Origin: Cherax quadricarinatus | Lineage: Eukaryota > Arthropoda > Malacostraca > Decapoda > Parastacidae | DNA: 64,000 nt | Assembly (NCBI RefSeq): GCF_038502225.1 | Contig: NC_091369.1 | Coordinates: 18,082,385-18,146,384, forward strand | Direction of reading: 5' to 3' | Shown: positions 42,629 to 56,331 of the stretch, piece by piece | Layout of the letters: every line of letters begins with the position of its first letter | Numbering within the stretch: the first letter of the stretch is position 1 | Made by a program: the position numbers and the translations under genes | The notes under the pieces: model-generated | What the model was told of the DNA's origin: nothing | The model's input: only the letters and a program-made list of their open reading frames with translations | The model's database searches: none

Positions 42629-45600
42629 TATATGCTGGTGTTGGTGGCTTGTGAACAACGATACATAGGGCACTGGTGTTGATGACCTGTGAACAATGAT
42701 ACATAGGACACTGGTGTTGATGACCTGTGAACAATGATACATAGGACACTGGTATTGGTGGCTTGTGAACAATGATACATAGGACACTGGTGTTGGTGGC
42801 TTGTGAACAATGATACATCAGACACTGGTGTTGGTGGCTTGTGAACAATGATACATCAGACACTGGTGTTGGTGGCTTGTGAACAATGATACATCAGACA
42901 CTGGTGTTGGTGGCTTGTGAACAATGATACATAGGACACTGGTGTTGGTGGCTTGTGAACAATGATACATAGGACACTGGTGTTGGTGGCTTGTGAACAA
43001 TGATACATAGGACACTGGTGTTGGTGGCTTGTGAACAATGATACATAGGACAATGGTGTTGGTGGCTTGTGAACAATGATACATAGGACACTGGTGTTGG
43101 TGGCTTGTGAACAATGATACATAGGACACTGGTGTTGGTGGCTTGTGAACAATGATACATAGGACACTGGAGTTGGTGGCTTGTGAACAATGATACATAG
43201 GACACTGGTGTTGGTGGCTTGTGAACAATGATACATAGGACACTGGTGTTGGTGACTTGTGAACAATGATACATAGGACACTGGAATTTGTGGCTTGTGA
43301 ACAATGATACATAGGACACTGGTGTTGGTGGCTTGTGAACAATGATACATAGGACACTGGTGTTGGTGGCTTGTGAACAATGATACATAGGACACTGGAG
43401 TTGGTGGCTTGTGAACAATGATACATAGGACACTGGTGTTGGTGGCTTGTGAACAATGATACATAGGACACTGGAGTTGGTGGCTTGTGAACAATGATAC
43501 ATAGGACACTGGCGATGGTGGCCTGTGTACAATGATACATAGGACACTGGTGTTGGTGGCTTGTGAACAATGATACATAGGACACTGGTATTGGTGGCTT
43601 GTGAACAATGATACATAGGACACTGGAGTTGGTGGCTTGTGAACAATGATACATAGGACACTGGTGTTGGTGGCTTGTGAACAATGATACATAGGACACT
43701 GGTGTTGGTGGCTTGTGAACAATGATACATAGGACACTGGTGTTGGTGGCTTGTGAACAATGATACATAGGACACTGGAGTTGGTGGCTTGTGAACAATG
43801 ATACATAGGACACTGGAGTTGGTGGCTTGTGAACAATGATACATAGGACACTGGCGATGGTGGCCTGTGTACAATGATACATAGGACACTGGTGTTGGTG
43901 GCTTGTGAACAATGATACATAGGACACTGGTATTGGTGGCTTGTGAACAATGATACAAAGGACACTGGAGTTGGTGGCTTGTGAACAATGATACATAGGA
44001 CACTGGTGTTGGTGGCTTGTGAACAATGATACATAGGACACTGGTGTTGGTGGCTTGTGAACAATGATACATAGGACACTGGTATTGGTGGCTTGTGAAC
44101 AATGATACATAGGACACTGGAGTTGGTGGCTTGTGAACAATGATACATAGGACACTGGTGTTGGTGGCTTGTGAACAATGATACATAGGACACTGGTGTT
44201 GGTGGCTTGTGAACAATGATACATAGGACACTGGCGATGGTGGCCTGTGTACAATGATACATAGGACACTGGTGTTGGTGGCTTGTGAACAATGATACAT
44301 AGGACACTGGTATTGGTGGCTTGTGAACAATGATACATAGGACACTGGAGTTGGTGGCTTGTGAACAATGATACATAGGACACTGGTGTTGGTGGCTTGT
44401 GAACAATGATACATAGGACACTGGTGTTGGTGGCTTGTGAACAATGATACATAGGACACTGGTGTTGGTGGCTTGTGAACAATGATACATAGGACACTGG
44501 TGTTGGTGGCTTGTGAACAATGATACATAGGACACTGGTATTGGTGGCTTGTGAACAATGATACATAGGACACTGGTGTTGGTGACCTGTGAACAATGAT
44601 ATAGGACACTGGTGTTGGTGACCTGTGAACAATGATACATAGGACACTGGTGTTGGTGACCTGTGAACAATGATACATAGGACACTCGTGTTGGTGACCT
44701 GTGAACAATGATACATAGGACACTGGTGTTGGTGACCTGTGAACAATGATATATAGGACACTGGTGTTGGTGACCTTTGAACAATGATACATAGGACACT
44801 GGTGTTGGTGGCTTGTGAACAATGATACATAGGACACTGGTATTGGTGGCTTGTGAACAATGATACATAGGACACTGGTGTTGGTGGCTTGTGAACAATG
44901 ATATATAGGACACTGGTGTTGGTGGCTTGTGAACAATGATACATAGGACACTCGTGTTGGTGACCTGTGAACAATGATACATAGGACACTGGTGTTGGTG
45001 GCTTGTGAACAATGATACATAGGACACTGGTGTTGGTGGCTTGTGAACAATGATACATAGGACACTCGTGTTGGTGACCTGTGAACAATGATACATAGGA
45101 CACTGGTGTTGGTGACCTGTGAACAATGATATATAGGACACTGGTGTTGGTGACCTATGAACAATGATACATAGGACACTGGTGTTGGTGGCTTGTGAAC
45201 AATGATACATAGGACACTGGTATTGGTGGCTTGTGAACAATGATACATAGGACACTGGTGTTGGTGGCTTGTGAACAATGATACATAGGACACTGGTATT
45301 GGTGGCTTGTGAACAATGATACATAGGACACTGGTGTTGGTGGCTTGTGAACAATGATACATAGGACACTGGTGTTGGTGGCTTGTGAACAATGATACAT
45401 AGGACACTGGTATTGGTGGCTTGTGAACAATGATACATAGGACACTGGTGTTGGTGGCTTGTGAACAATGATACATAGGACACTGGTCTTGGTGGCTTGT
45501 GAACAATGATACATAGGACACTGGTGTTGGTGGCTTGTGAACAATGATACATAGGACACTGGTATTGGTGGCTTGTGAACAATGATACATAGGACACTGG

Positions 45601-48600
45601 TGTTGGTGACCTGTGAACAATGATATATAGGACACTGGTGTTGATCTGTGAACAATGATACATAGGACACTGGTGTTGGTGACCTGTGAACAATGATACA
45701 TAGGACACTGGTGTTGGTGGCTTATGAACAATGATACATAGGACACTGGTATTGGTGGCTTGTGAACAATGATACATAGGACACTGGTATTGGTGGCTTG
45801 TGAACAATGATAGGACACTGGTGTTGGTGACCTGTGAACAATGATACATAGGACACTGGTGTTGGTGGCTTGTGAACAATGATACATAGGACACTGGTAT
45901 TGGTGGCTTGTGAACAATGATACATAGGACACTGGTATTGGTGGCTTGTGAACAATGATAGGACACTGGTGTTGGTGACCTGTGAACAATGATACATAGG
46001 ACACTGGTGTTGGTGGCTTGTGAACAATGATACATAGGACACTGGTATTGGTGGCTTGTGAACAATGATACATAGGACACTGGTATTGGTGGCTTGTGAA
46101 CAATGATACATAGGACACTGGTGTTGGTGACCTGTGAACAATGATACATAGGACACTGGTGTTGGTGACCTGTGAACAATGATACATAGGACACTCGTGT
46201 TGGTGACCTGTGAACAATGATACATAGGACACTCGTGTTGGTGACCTGTGAACAATGATACATAGGACACTGGTGTTGGTGACCTGTGAACAATGATACA
46301 TAGGACACTGGTGTTGGTGGCTTGTGAACAATGATACATAGGACACTGGTGTTGGTGACCTGTGAACAATGATACATAGGACACTGGTGTTGGTGGCTTG
46401 TGAACAATGATACATAGGACACTGGTGTTGGTGGCTTGTGAACAATGATACATAGGACACTGGTATTGGTGGCTTGTGAACAATGATACATAGGACACTG
46501 GTATTGGTGGCTTGTGAACAATGATACATAGGACACTGGTATTGGTGGCTTGTGAACAATGATACATAGGACACTGGTATTGGTGGCTTGTGAACAATGA
46601 TACATAGGACACTGGTATTGGTGGCTTGTGAACAATGATACATAGGACACTGGTGTTGGTGGCTTGTGAACAATGATACATAGGGCACTGGTGTTGGTGG
46701 CTTGTGAACAATGATACATAGGGCACTGGTATTGGTTGCTTGTGAACAATGATACATAGGACACTGGTGTTGGTGGCTTGTGAACAATGATACATAGGAC
46801 ACTGGTGTTGGTGGCTTGTGAACAATGATACATAGGACACTGGTGTTGGTGGCTTGTGAACAATGATACATAGGGCAATGGTGTTGGTGGCTTGTGAACA
46901 ATGATACATAGGACACTGGTGTTGGTGGCTTGTGAACAATGATACATAGGACACTGGTGTTGGTGGCTTGTGAACAATGATACATAGGACACTGGTGTTG
47001 GTGGCTTGTGAACAATGATACATAGGGCAATGGTGTTGGTGGCTTGTGAACAATGATACATAGGACACTGGTGTTGGTGGCTTGTGAACAATGATACATA
47101 GGACACTGGTGTTGGTGACATGTGAACAATGATACATAGGACACTGGTGTTGGTGGCCTGTGAACAATGATACATAGGACACTGGTGTTGGTGGCTTGTG
47201 AACAATGATACATAGGACACTGGTGTTGGTGGCTTGTGAACAATGATACATAGGACACTGGAAATGGTGGCTTGTGAACAATGATACATAGGACACTGGT
47301 GTTGGTGGCATGTGAACAATGATACATAGTCGCTGGTGTTGGTGGATAGTGAACAATGATACATAGGACACTGGTATTGGTGGCTTGTGAACAATGATAC
47401 ATAGGACACTGGTGTTGGTGTCCTGTGAACAATGATATATAGGGCACTGGCGTTAGTGGCCTGTGAACAATGATACATAGGACACTGGCGTTAGTGGCCT
47501 GTGTACAATGATACATAGGACACTGGCGTTAGTGGCCTGTGAACAATGATACATAGGACACTGGCGTTAGTGGCCTGTGAACAATGATACATAGGACACT
47601 GGCGTTAGTGGCCTGTGTACAATGATACATAGGACACTGGCGTTGGTGGCCTGTGTACAATGATACATGGGACACTTGTGTTGGTGACCTGTGAACAATG
47701 ATATATAGGGCACTGGCGTTAGTGGCCTGTGAACAATGATACATAGGACACTGGCGTTAGTGGCCTGTGAACAATGATACCATAGGACACTGGCGTTGGT
47801 GGCCTGTGTACAATGATACATGGGACACTGGTGTTGGTGACCTGTGAACAATGATATATATAGGGCACTGGCGTTAGTGGCCTGTGAACAATGATACATA
47901 GGACACTGGCGTTGGTGGCCTGTGTACAGTAATACATGGGACACTGGTGTTGGTGACCTGTGAACAATGATACATAGGGCACTGGCGTTAGTGGCCTGTG
48001 AACAATGATACATAGGACACTGGCGTTAGTAGCCTGTGAACAATGATACATAGGACACTGGCGATGGTGGCCTGTGTACAATGATACATAGGACACTGGC
48101 GTTAATGGCCTGTGAACAATGATACATAGGACACTGGCGTTGGTGGCCTGTGTACAATGATACATGGGACACTGGTGTTGGTGACCTGTGAACAATGATA
48201 CATAGGGCACTGGCGTTAGTGGCCTGTGAACAATGATACATAGGACACTGGCGTTAGTGGCCTGTGAATAATGATACATAGGGCACTGGTGTTAGTGGCT
48301 TGTGAACAATAATACATAGGACACTGGTGTCGGTGGCCTGTGAACAATGAAATATAAGAAATTGGTGGCCTGTGAACGATGATACATAGGACACTGGTGG
48401 CTTGTGAACAATGATACATAGGACACTGGTGGCATGTGAACAATGATACATAGGGCGCTGGTGTTGGTGACATATGAACAATGATACATAGGGCACTGGT
48501 GTTGGTGGCTTGTGAACAATGATACATAGGGCACTGGCGTTGGTGTCCTGTGAAAGATGATACATTAAAGCACTGGCGTTAGTGGCTTGTGAACAATGAT

Positions 48601-50884
48601 ACATAGGGCACTGGTGTTGGTGGCCTGTGAACGATGATACATAAGGCACTGGTGTTGGTGGCCTATGAACAATGATACATAAGACATTGGTGGCTTGTGA
48701 ACGATGATACATAGGACACTGGTGGCCTGTGAACAATGATACATAGGACACTGGTGGCATGTGAACAATGATACATAGGGCGCTGGTGTTGGTGACATGT
48801 GAACAATGATACATAGGGCACTGGTGTTGGTGGCTTGTGAACAATGATACATAGGGCACTGGTGTTGGTGGCTTGTGAACAATGATACATAGGACACTGG
48901 TGGTGGTGACCTGTGAACAATGATACATAAGGCACTGGTGTTAGTTTTCTTGTGAATAATGACACTTAGGGTACTGGTGTTGGTGGCCTGTGAACAATGA
49001 TACATAGGACGATGGTGTTGGTGGCCTGTGAACAATGAGACATAGGACACTGGTGTTGGTGACCTGTGAACAATGATACATAGGACACTGGTGTTGGTGA
49101 CCTGTGAACAATGATACATAGGACGCTGGTGTTGGTGGCCTGTGAACAATGATACATAGGACGCTGGTGTTGGTGGCATGTGAACAATGAGACATAGGAC
49201 GCTGGTGTTGGTGGCTTGTGAACAATGATACATAGGACACTGGTGTTGGTGGCTTGTGAACAATGATACATAGGACACTGGTGTTGGTGACCTGTGAACA
49301 ATGATACATAGAACACTGGTGTTGGTGGTCTGTAGACAATGATACATAGGACACTGGTGTTGGTGGCCTGTGAACAATGATAAATAGGACACTGGTGTTG
49401 GTGGCCTGTGAACAATGATACATAGGGCACTGGCGTTGGTGGCCTGTGTATAATGATACATAGGCACTGGTGTTGGTTTTCCTGTGAATAATGATACATA
49501 GGGCACTGGTGTTGGTGGCCTGTAAACAATGATACATAGGGCACTGGTGTTGGTGGCTTGTGAACAATGATACATAGGACACTGATGGCCTGTGAACAAT
49601 GAAACATAGGACCCTCCTGGCCAGTGAACAATAATACATAGGGCACTAGTGTTGGTGGCCTGTGAACAATGATACATAGGACATTGGTGGCCTGTGAACG
49701 ATGATACATAGGACACTGGCGTTGGTGGCCTGTGAACAATGATACATAGGACACTGGTGTTGGTGGCCTGTGAACAATGATACATTGAAGCACTGGCGTT
49801 AGTGGCCTGTGAACAATGATACATAGGGCACTGGTGTTGGTGGCTTGTGAACAATGGTACATAGGACACTGATGGCCTGTGAACAATGAAACATAGGACC
49901 CTCCTGGCCTGTGAACAATGATGCATAGGGCACTGGTGTTGGTGGCCTGTGAACGATGATACATAGGACACTGCCGTTGGTGGCCTGTGAACAATGATAC
50001 ATAGGACACTGGTGGCCTGTGAACAATGATACATAAGACAATGGTGGCCTGTGAACAATGATACACAGGACACTGGTGGCCTGTGAACAATGATACATAG
50101 ACACTGGTGTTGCTTTTCTTGTGAATAATGATACTTAGGGCACTGGTGTTGGTGGCCTGTGAACAATGATACATTAAAGCACTGTCGTTGGTGGCCTGTG
50201 AACAATGATACATAGGGCACTGGTGTTGGTGACCTGTGAACAATGATACATTAAAGCACTGGCGTTGGTGGCCTGTGAACAATGATACATAGGACACTGG
50301 TGTTGGTGGCCTGTGAACAATGACACATTAAAGCACTGGCGTTGGTGGCCTGTGGACAATGATACATAGGACGCTGGTGTTGGTGGCCTGTGAACAATGA
50401 TACTTAGAACACTGGTGTTGGTGGCCTATGAACAATGATACATAGGACACTGGTGTTGGTGGCCTGTGAACAATGATACTTAGAACACTGGTGTTGGTGG
50501 CCTGTGAACAATGATACTAAGGACACTGGTGTTGGTGGCCTTCGAACAATGATAGAGAACACTGGCGTTGGTGGCCTGTGAACAGTGATACATAGGACAC
50601 TGGTGTTGGTGGCCTGTGAACAATGATACATAGGACACTGGTGTTGGTGGCCTGTGAACAATGATACATAGGACACTGGTGGTGACCTGTGAACAATGAT
50701 ACATAGGGCACTGGTGTTGGTGGCTTGTGAAAAATGATACATTAAAGCACTGGTGTTAGTGGCATGTGAACAATGATACATAGGACACTGGTGCTGGTGG
50801 CCTGTAAACAATGATAAATAGGACACTGGTGTTCGTGGCCTGTGAACAATGATACATAGGGCACTGGTGTTGGTGACCTGTTTA
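42629..50884. repeat. 38-bp satellite (Sat4), main block, ~217 copies
   Basis: Units read AGGACACTGGTGTTGGTGGC then TTGTGAACAATGATACAT. Common variants are GGTGACC(T)GTG, GTATTGG, GCGTTAGTGGCC, and short 34-36-bp units lacking ACAT. Central units are the most uniform; the right side (48.3-50.9 kb) is more diverged. Higher-order periods are visible: CGATGGTGGCC marks at 43513, 43855 and 44235 (offsets 342 and 380), AGGGCAATGG marks 152 bp apart near 46871 and 47023, and a 148-bp repeat near 45809/45957. No minus-strand frame has stops because 38 is not a multiple of 3, so the very long frames here are artefacts. Confidence 0.97.
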
Positions 50885-53585
50885 CCCAGAGTTTACCTGG
50901 AGAGAGTTCCGGGGGCCAACGCCCCCGCGGCCCGGTCTGTGACCAGGCCTCCTGGTGGATCAGAGCCTGATCAACCAGGCTGTTGCTGCTGGCTGCACGC
51001 AAACCAACGTACGAGCCACAGCCCGGCTGATCCGGAACTGACTTTAGGTGCCTCTCCAGAGCCAGCTTGAAGACTGCCAGGGGTCTGTTGGTAATCCCCC
51101 TTATGTGTGCTGGGAGGCAGTTGAACAGTCTCGGGCCCCTGACACTTATTGTATGGTCTCTTAACGTGCTAGTGACACCCCTGCTTTTCATTGGGGGGAT
51201 GGTGCATCGTCTGCCAAGTCTTTTGCTTTCGTAGTGAGTGATTTTCGTGTGCAAGTTCGGTACTAGTCCCTCTAGGATTTTCCAGGTGTATATAATAATG
51301 TATCTCTCCCTCCTGCGTTCCAGGGAATACAGGTTTAGGAACCTCAAGCGCTCCCAATAATTGAGGTGTTTTATCTCCGTTATGCGCGCCGTGAAAGTTC
51401 TCTGTACATTTTCTAGGTCAGCAATTTCACCTGCCTTGAAAGGTGCTGTTAGTGTGCAGCAATATTCCAGCCTAGATAGAACAAGTGACCTGAAGAGTGT
51501 CATCATGGGCTTGGCCTCCCTAGTTTTGAAGGTTCTCATTATCCATCCTGTCGTTTTTCTAGCAGATGCGATTGATACAATGTTATGGTCCTTGAAGGCG
51601 AGATCCTCCGACATGATCACTCCCAGGTCTTTGACGTTGGTGTTTCGCTCTATTTTGTGGCCAGAATTTGTTTTGTACTCTGATGAATATTTAATTTCCT
51701 CATGTTTACCATATCTGAGTAATTGAAATTTCTCATCGTTGAACTTCATATTGTTTTCTGCAGCCCACTGAAAGATTTGGTTGATGTCCGCCTGGAGCTT
51801 TGCAGTGTCTGCAATGGAAGACAGTCATGCAGATTCGGGTGTCATCTGCAAAGGAAGACACGGTGCTGTGGCTGACATCCTTGTCTATGTCGGATATGAG
51901 GATGAGGAACAAGATGGGAGCGAGTACTGTGCCTTGTGGAACAGAGCTTTTCACCGTAGCTGCCTCGGACTTTACTCTGTTGACGACTACTCTGTGTTCT
52001 GTTAGTGAGGAAATTATAGATCCATCGACCGACTTTTCCTGTTATTCCTTTAGCACGCATTTTGTGCGCTATTACGCCATGGTCACACTTGTCGAAGGCT
52101 TTTGCAAAGTCTGTATATATTACATCTGCATTCTTTTTGTCTTCTAGTGCATTTAGGACCTTGTCGTAGTGATCCAATAGTTGAGACAGACAGGAGCGAT
52201 CTGTTCTAAACCCATGTTGCCCTGGGTTGTGTAACTGATGGGTTTCTAGATGGGTGGTGATCTTGCTTCTTAGGACCCTTTCAAAGATTTTTATGATATG
52301 GGATGTTAGTGCTATTGGTCTGTAGTTCTTTGCTGTTGCTTTACTGTCCCCTTTGTGGAGTGGGGCTATGTCTGTTGTTTTTAGTAACTGTGGGACGACC
52401 CCCGTGTCCATGCTCCCTCTCCATAGGATGGAAAAGGCTCATGATAGGGGCTTCTTGCAGTTCTTGATGAACACAGAGTTCCATGAGTCTGGCCCTGGGG
52501 CAGAGTGCATGGGCATGTCATTTATCGCCTGTTCGAAGTCATTTGGCGTCAGGATAACATCGGATAGGCTTGTGTTAATCAAATTTTGTGGCTCTCTCAT
52601 AAAAAAATCATTTTGATCTTCGACTCTCAGTCTGGTTAGCGGCTTGCTAAAAACTGAGTCATATTGGGACTTGAGTAGCTCACTCATTTCCTTGCTGTCA
52701 TCTGTGTAGGACCCATCTTGTTTAAGTAGGGGCCCAATACTAGACGTTGTTCTCGATTTTGATTTGGCATAGGAGAAGAAATACTTTGGGTTTCTTTCGA
52801 TTTCATTTATGGCTTTTAGTTCTTCCCGTGATTCCTGACTCCTAAAGGATTCTTTTAGCTTAAGTTCGATGCTTGCTATTTCTCTGACCAGTGTCTCCCT
52901 ACGCATTTCAGATATATTGACCTCTTTTAACCGCTCTGTTATTCTTTTCCGTCGCCTGTAAAGGGAGCGCCTGTCTCTTTCTGTTTTACATCTACTCCTC
53001 CTTTTTCTTAGAGGAATAAGCCTTGTGCATACATAGAGTGCCACCGAGTTAATCTGTTCTAGGCATAAGTTGGGGTCTGTGTTGCTTAGTATATCTTCCC
53101 AGCTTATATCGGTTAGGACTTGGTTTACTTGGTCCCACATTGTTTTTGTTATTGAAGTTGAATTTGGTGAATGCTCCCTCGTGACTAATCTCATTATGTC
53201 GGTCTGGGGCTCCGCGCATACATGACTGAACCTCAATTATGTTGTGATCTGAGTATATTGTTTTTGATATGGTGACATTTCTTATCAGATCATCATTGTT
53301 AGTGAAGATGAGGTCTAGTGTATTCTCCAGTCTAGCAGGCTCTATTATTTGCTGGTTTAAATTGAATTTTGTGCAGAGATTTAAAAGCTCGCGTGAGTGT
53401 GAGTTTTCATCAGAGCTGCCTCCTGGTGTTATTACTGCAACAATATTATTTGCTATATTCCTCCATTTTAGGTGCCTTAAGTTGAAATCCCCCAGGAGCA
53501 AGATGTTGGGTGCAGGAGCTGGAAGGTTTTCCAGACAGTGGTCAATTTTTAACAGCTGTTCCTGGAATTGCTGGGATGTTGCATC
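50885..53585 (-). mobile_element. Family B LINE copy 2, 5'-truncated, inserted in Sat4
   Basis: Collinear and highly similar to family B copy 1 from its 3' end (AGAGTTTACCTGGAGAGAG) to the middle of the endonuclease (equivalent of 21288). Sat4 flanks it on both sides: the left flank ends GGTGACCTGT and the right resumes CCTGTGAATAATGATACAT, so the unit is interrupted cleanly with CCTGT shared. Confidence 0.95.
50912..53580 (-). pseudogene. LINE ORF2 fragment (family B copy 2): partial endonuclease and RT, several small indels
   Basis: Endonuclease remnants include LLLGDFNLRHLKW and IYSDHNIIEVQ. RT motifs are APGPDSWNSVFIKNCK, NYRPIALTSHIIKIFER, IYTDFAKAFDKCDH, SSVPQGTVLAPILFLILIS and SSFADDTRI, with the C-terminal RGPRLFNCLPAHIRGITN. 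Compared with copy 1 it has 2-nt losses (GAAGACAGTCATG for GAAGACACTGTCATG near 51822; GACTACTCTGTG for GACTACTCTCTGTG near 51990) and a change at TCCCACATTG near 53136, splitting the ORF. Upstream frames run into satellite sequence and are not part of the protein. Confidence 0.9.
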
Positions 53586-54476
53586 CTGTGAATAATGATA
53601 CATAGGGCACTTGTATTGGTGGCCTGTAAACATGATACATAGGGCACTGGTGTTGGTGACCTGTGAATAATGATACATAGGGCACTGGTGTTGGTGGCCT
53701 GTAAACAGTGATACATAGGGCACTGATGTTGGTGACCTGTGAATGATGATACATAGGACACTGGTGTTGGTGGCCTGTGAACAATGATACATGGGGCACT
53801 GGTGTTGGTGACCTGTGAATAATGATACATAGGGCACTGGTGTTGGTTGCTTGTGAACAATGATACATAGGGCACTGGCGTTGGTGTCCTGTGAACAGTG
53901 ACATACAGGACATTGGTGTTGGTGGCCTGTGAACAATGATACATAGGCACTGGTGTTGGTTTTCCTGTGAATAATGATACAAAGGGCACTGGTGTTGGTG
54001 GCCTGTGAAAGATGATACATTAAAGCACTGGCGTTAGTGGCCTGTTAACAACGATACATAGGACACTGGTGTTGGTGGCCTGTGAGCAATGATACATTAA
54101 AGCACTGGCGTTAGTGGCCTGTGAACAATGATACATAGGACACTGGTGTTGGTGGCCTGTGAACAATGATAAATAGGACACTGGTGTTCGTGGCTTCTGA
54201 ACAATGATACATAGGGCACTGGCGTTGGAGACCTGTGAACAATGACATATAGGACACTGGTGTTGGTGGCCTGTGAACAATGATATATAGGCACTGTTGT
54301 TGGTTTTCCTGTGAATAATGATACATAGGGCATTGGTGTTGGTGGCCTGTAAACTATGATACATAGGGCACTGGTGTTGGTGACCTGTGAATAATGATAC
54401 ATAGGGCACTGGTGTTGGTGGCCTTTAAACAATGATACATAGGGCACTGGCGTTAGTGGCCTGTGAACAATGATAC
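53586..54476. repeat. 38-bp satellite (Sat4), second block
   Basis: About 23 units continuing Sat4 between two LINE insertions. Units are more diverged (GGTTTTCCTGTGAATAATG, TACATTAAAGCACTGG), like those at 48.3-50.9 kb, consistent with one original array. Confidence 0.95.
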
Positions 54477-54949
54477 ATTTACCTGGACCTGGAGTTTACC
54501 TGGAGAGAGTTTCGGGGGTCAACGCCCCCGCGGCCCGGTCTGTGACCAGGCCTCCTGGTGGATCAGCGCCTGATCAACCAGGCTGTTGCTGCTGGCTGCA
54601 CGCAAACCAACGTACGAGCCACAGCCCGGCTGATCAGGAACTGACTTTAGGTGCTTGTCCAGTGCCAGCTTGAAGACTGCCAGGGGTCTGTTGGTAATCC
54701 CCCTTATGTGTGCTGGGAGGCAGTTGAACAGTCTCGGGCCCCTGACACTTATTGTATGGTCTCTTAACGTGCTAGTGACACCCCTGCTTTTCATTGGGGG
54801 GATGGTGCATCGTCTGCCAAGTCTTTTGCTTTCGTAGTGAGTGATTTTCGTGTGCAAGTTCGGTACTAGTCCCTCTAGGATTTTCCAGGTGTATATAATC
54901 ATGTATCTCTCCCTCCTGCGTTCCAGGGAATACAGGTTTAGAAACCTCA
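54477..54949 (-). mobile_element. Family B LINE copy 3, strongly 5'-truncated, inserted in Sat4
   Basis: Carries only the last ~470 bp of family B, from TTACCTGGACCTGGAG through AATACAGGTTTAGAAACC. The left flank ends AATGATACAT and the right resumes CATAAGGCACTGG, which together rebuild a normal Sat4 unit with CAT shared. The minus-strand frame keeps RFLNLYSLERRRERYMIIY through RGPRLFNCLPAHIRGITN, a C-terminal fragment without catalytic residues. Confidence 0.93.
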
Positions 54950-55152
54950 TAAGGCACTGGTGTTGGTGACCTGTGAACAATGATACATAGGCACTGGTGG
55001 CCTGTGAACAATGATACATAGGACACTGGTGGCCTGTGAACAATGATACATAGGACACTGGTGGCCTGTGAACAATGATACATAGGACACTGGTGGCCTG
55101 TGAACAATGATACATAGGACACTGGTGGCCTGTGAACAATGATACATAGGGC
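54950..55152. repeat. 38-bp satellite (Sat4), right end
   Basis: The last units, mostly a 30-bp short form (ATAGGACACTGGTGGCCTGT then GAACAATGAT) lacking TGTTGGTG. The array ends at about 55152 with ATAGGGCATTTGTAG. Confidence 0.92.
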
Positions 55153-55952
55153 ATTTGTAGATAGCTTGTGATAACTGGTGAAAGCCGGTGAGTTTGTGTT
55201 AACATTTGAAGCCTCGTATATCCTACTATCAACTATGTTGCTATTATTAACACATTGTCTTGGTGATATTTCACCACTTCTAATCTCGAAATGGTTGTTG
55301 TTTTCCTATTGTATTATTTGTCCTTGATGCTGGTGAATGGCTCTTGATATTAAAGGGCCAATTTTTCTCAAGTGAATCGACTCTGAATATCTTCCATTTC
55401 ACAATTGCTATACAATCCTAATTAGTTTATCGCTATTGACTGACTCATAGATGAAACAACTTACCTTCAGACTGTGTAGGTGCAAGTGTTGTTTTCTATA
55501 TAATTACTGAATAATATACATAGAGGCCAGCCTTAAAAACTTAATGCTGATGTATTGTCCTCGAAGAAGATAATACATCAACATTACATCAATACATCAG
55601 TTGGTGTCTGAATGCGTTTTCTGATCATAAACAACTTATTGTTGGGTTTTACTCCGTTATTTTAGTTTAAATAGTAATGTACTTCAAGTTGCCTGTGATT
55701 AATGTGCCCCAGACACCATTGTTAAAATAAATTAAGTTCCCTAAGGTTAAATAGAATTAAATTTTATTAATTAGGTTTATTTTTTTCGAGAATTTGAAAA
55801 ATATAAATGACGCTGCTTTTGTGATAACCTTTGAGTGTCTATGATAACAGATTCAACTCTTTTATGCTGATAACTTGAGAATGCATCTTGTGAGTGATTC
55901 AGTTTTGTGCTGACGTATTTTAAGATAATGGTGTCTTGGAAGATTTGAAATA
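55153..55952. other. AT-rich spacer, nothing coding
   Basis: Between Sat4 and the DNA transposon. A short hairpin-like pair (TGATGTATTGTC ... GATAATACATCA, about 55548-55578) is the only structure noticed. Confidence 0.55.
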
Positions 55953-56214
55953 CAGTGGACCCTCAACCAGCGGCATTAATCCATTCCAGAGGGCTTGCCG
56001 TTGGTCGAGTTAATTTTCCCTATAAGAAATAATGGAAATATAATTAATCCGTGCCTGACACCCCAAAGTCTGATTTTTTTTTTACATGAAATATACGTTT
56101 CCTTATATGGAAAGGAATAGGACATGCAAAATAAACAATAATTAAATGCCACTTAGCTTTATTGTGGAGTTGTTGATGAGTGATGTGCCAGCAGCAGGGG
56201 AGACTCAGGATTGT

Positions 56215-56331
56215 CTATTGCTTGGAAGGAGAATCCCCTTCCATAAAGACTTCAGGAACCAAATCCTTTGGTGGGGTTACCTCCCTTCTTGGTTTTTTAA
56301 TGCCACTAGGACCAGCTTGAGAATCACTGGA
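56215..56331 (-). pseudogene. C-terminal fragment of a Tigger-like transposase
   Basis: Minus-strand codons from 56331 to the TAG at 56215-56217 read SSDSQAGPSGIKKPRREVTP, then PKDLVPEVFMEGDSPSKQ. This style of Ser/Asp, Lys/Arg and Pro-rich tail ends Tigger/jerky-type transposases as I recall them. The DDE catalytic domain that should precede it is absent: at 56332 the frame enters the 22-bp satellite. The match is from memory of the family and needs a search. Confidence 0.65.

Noticed and set aside
42856..47516. Minus-strand open frames of up to 1,540 codons
   Set aside because: They are the 38-bp satellite read in several frames at once; peptide repeats follow the DNA period and there is no start context, domain or flanking gene structure.
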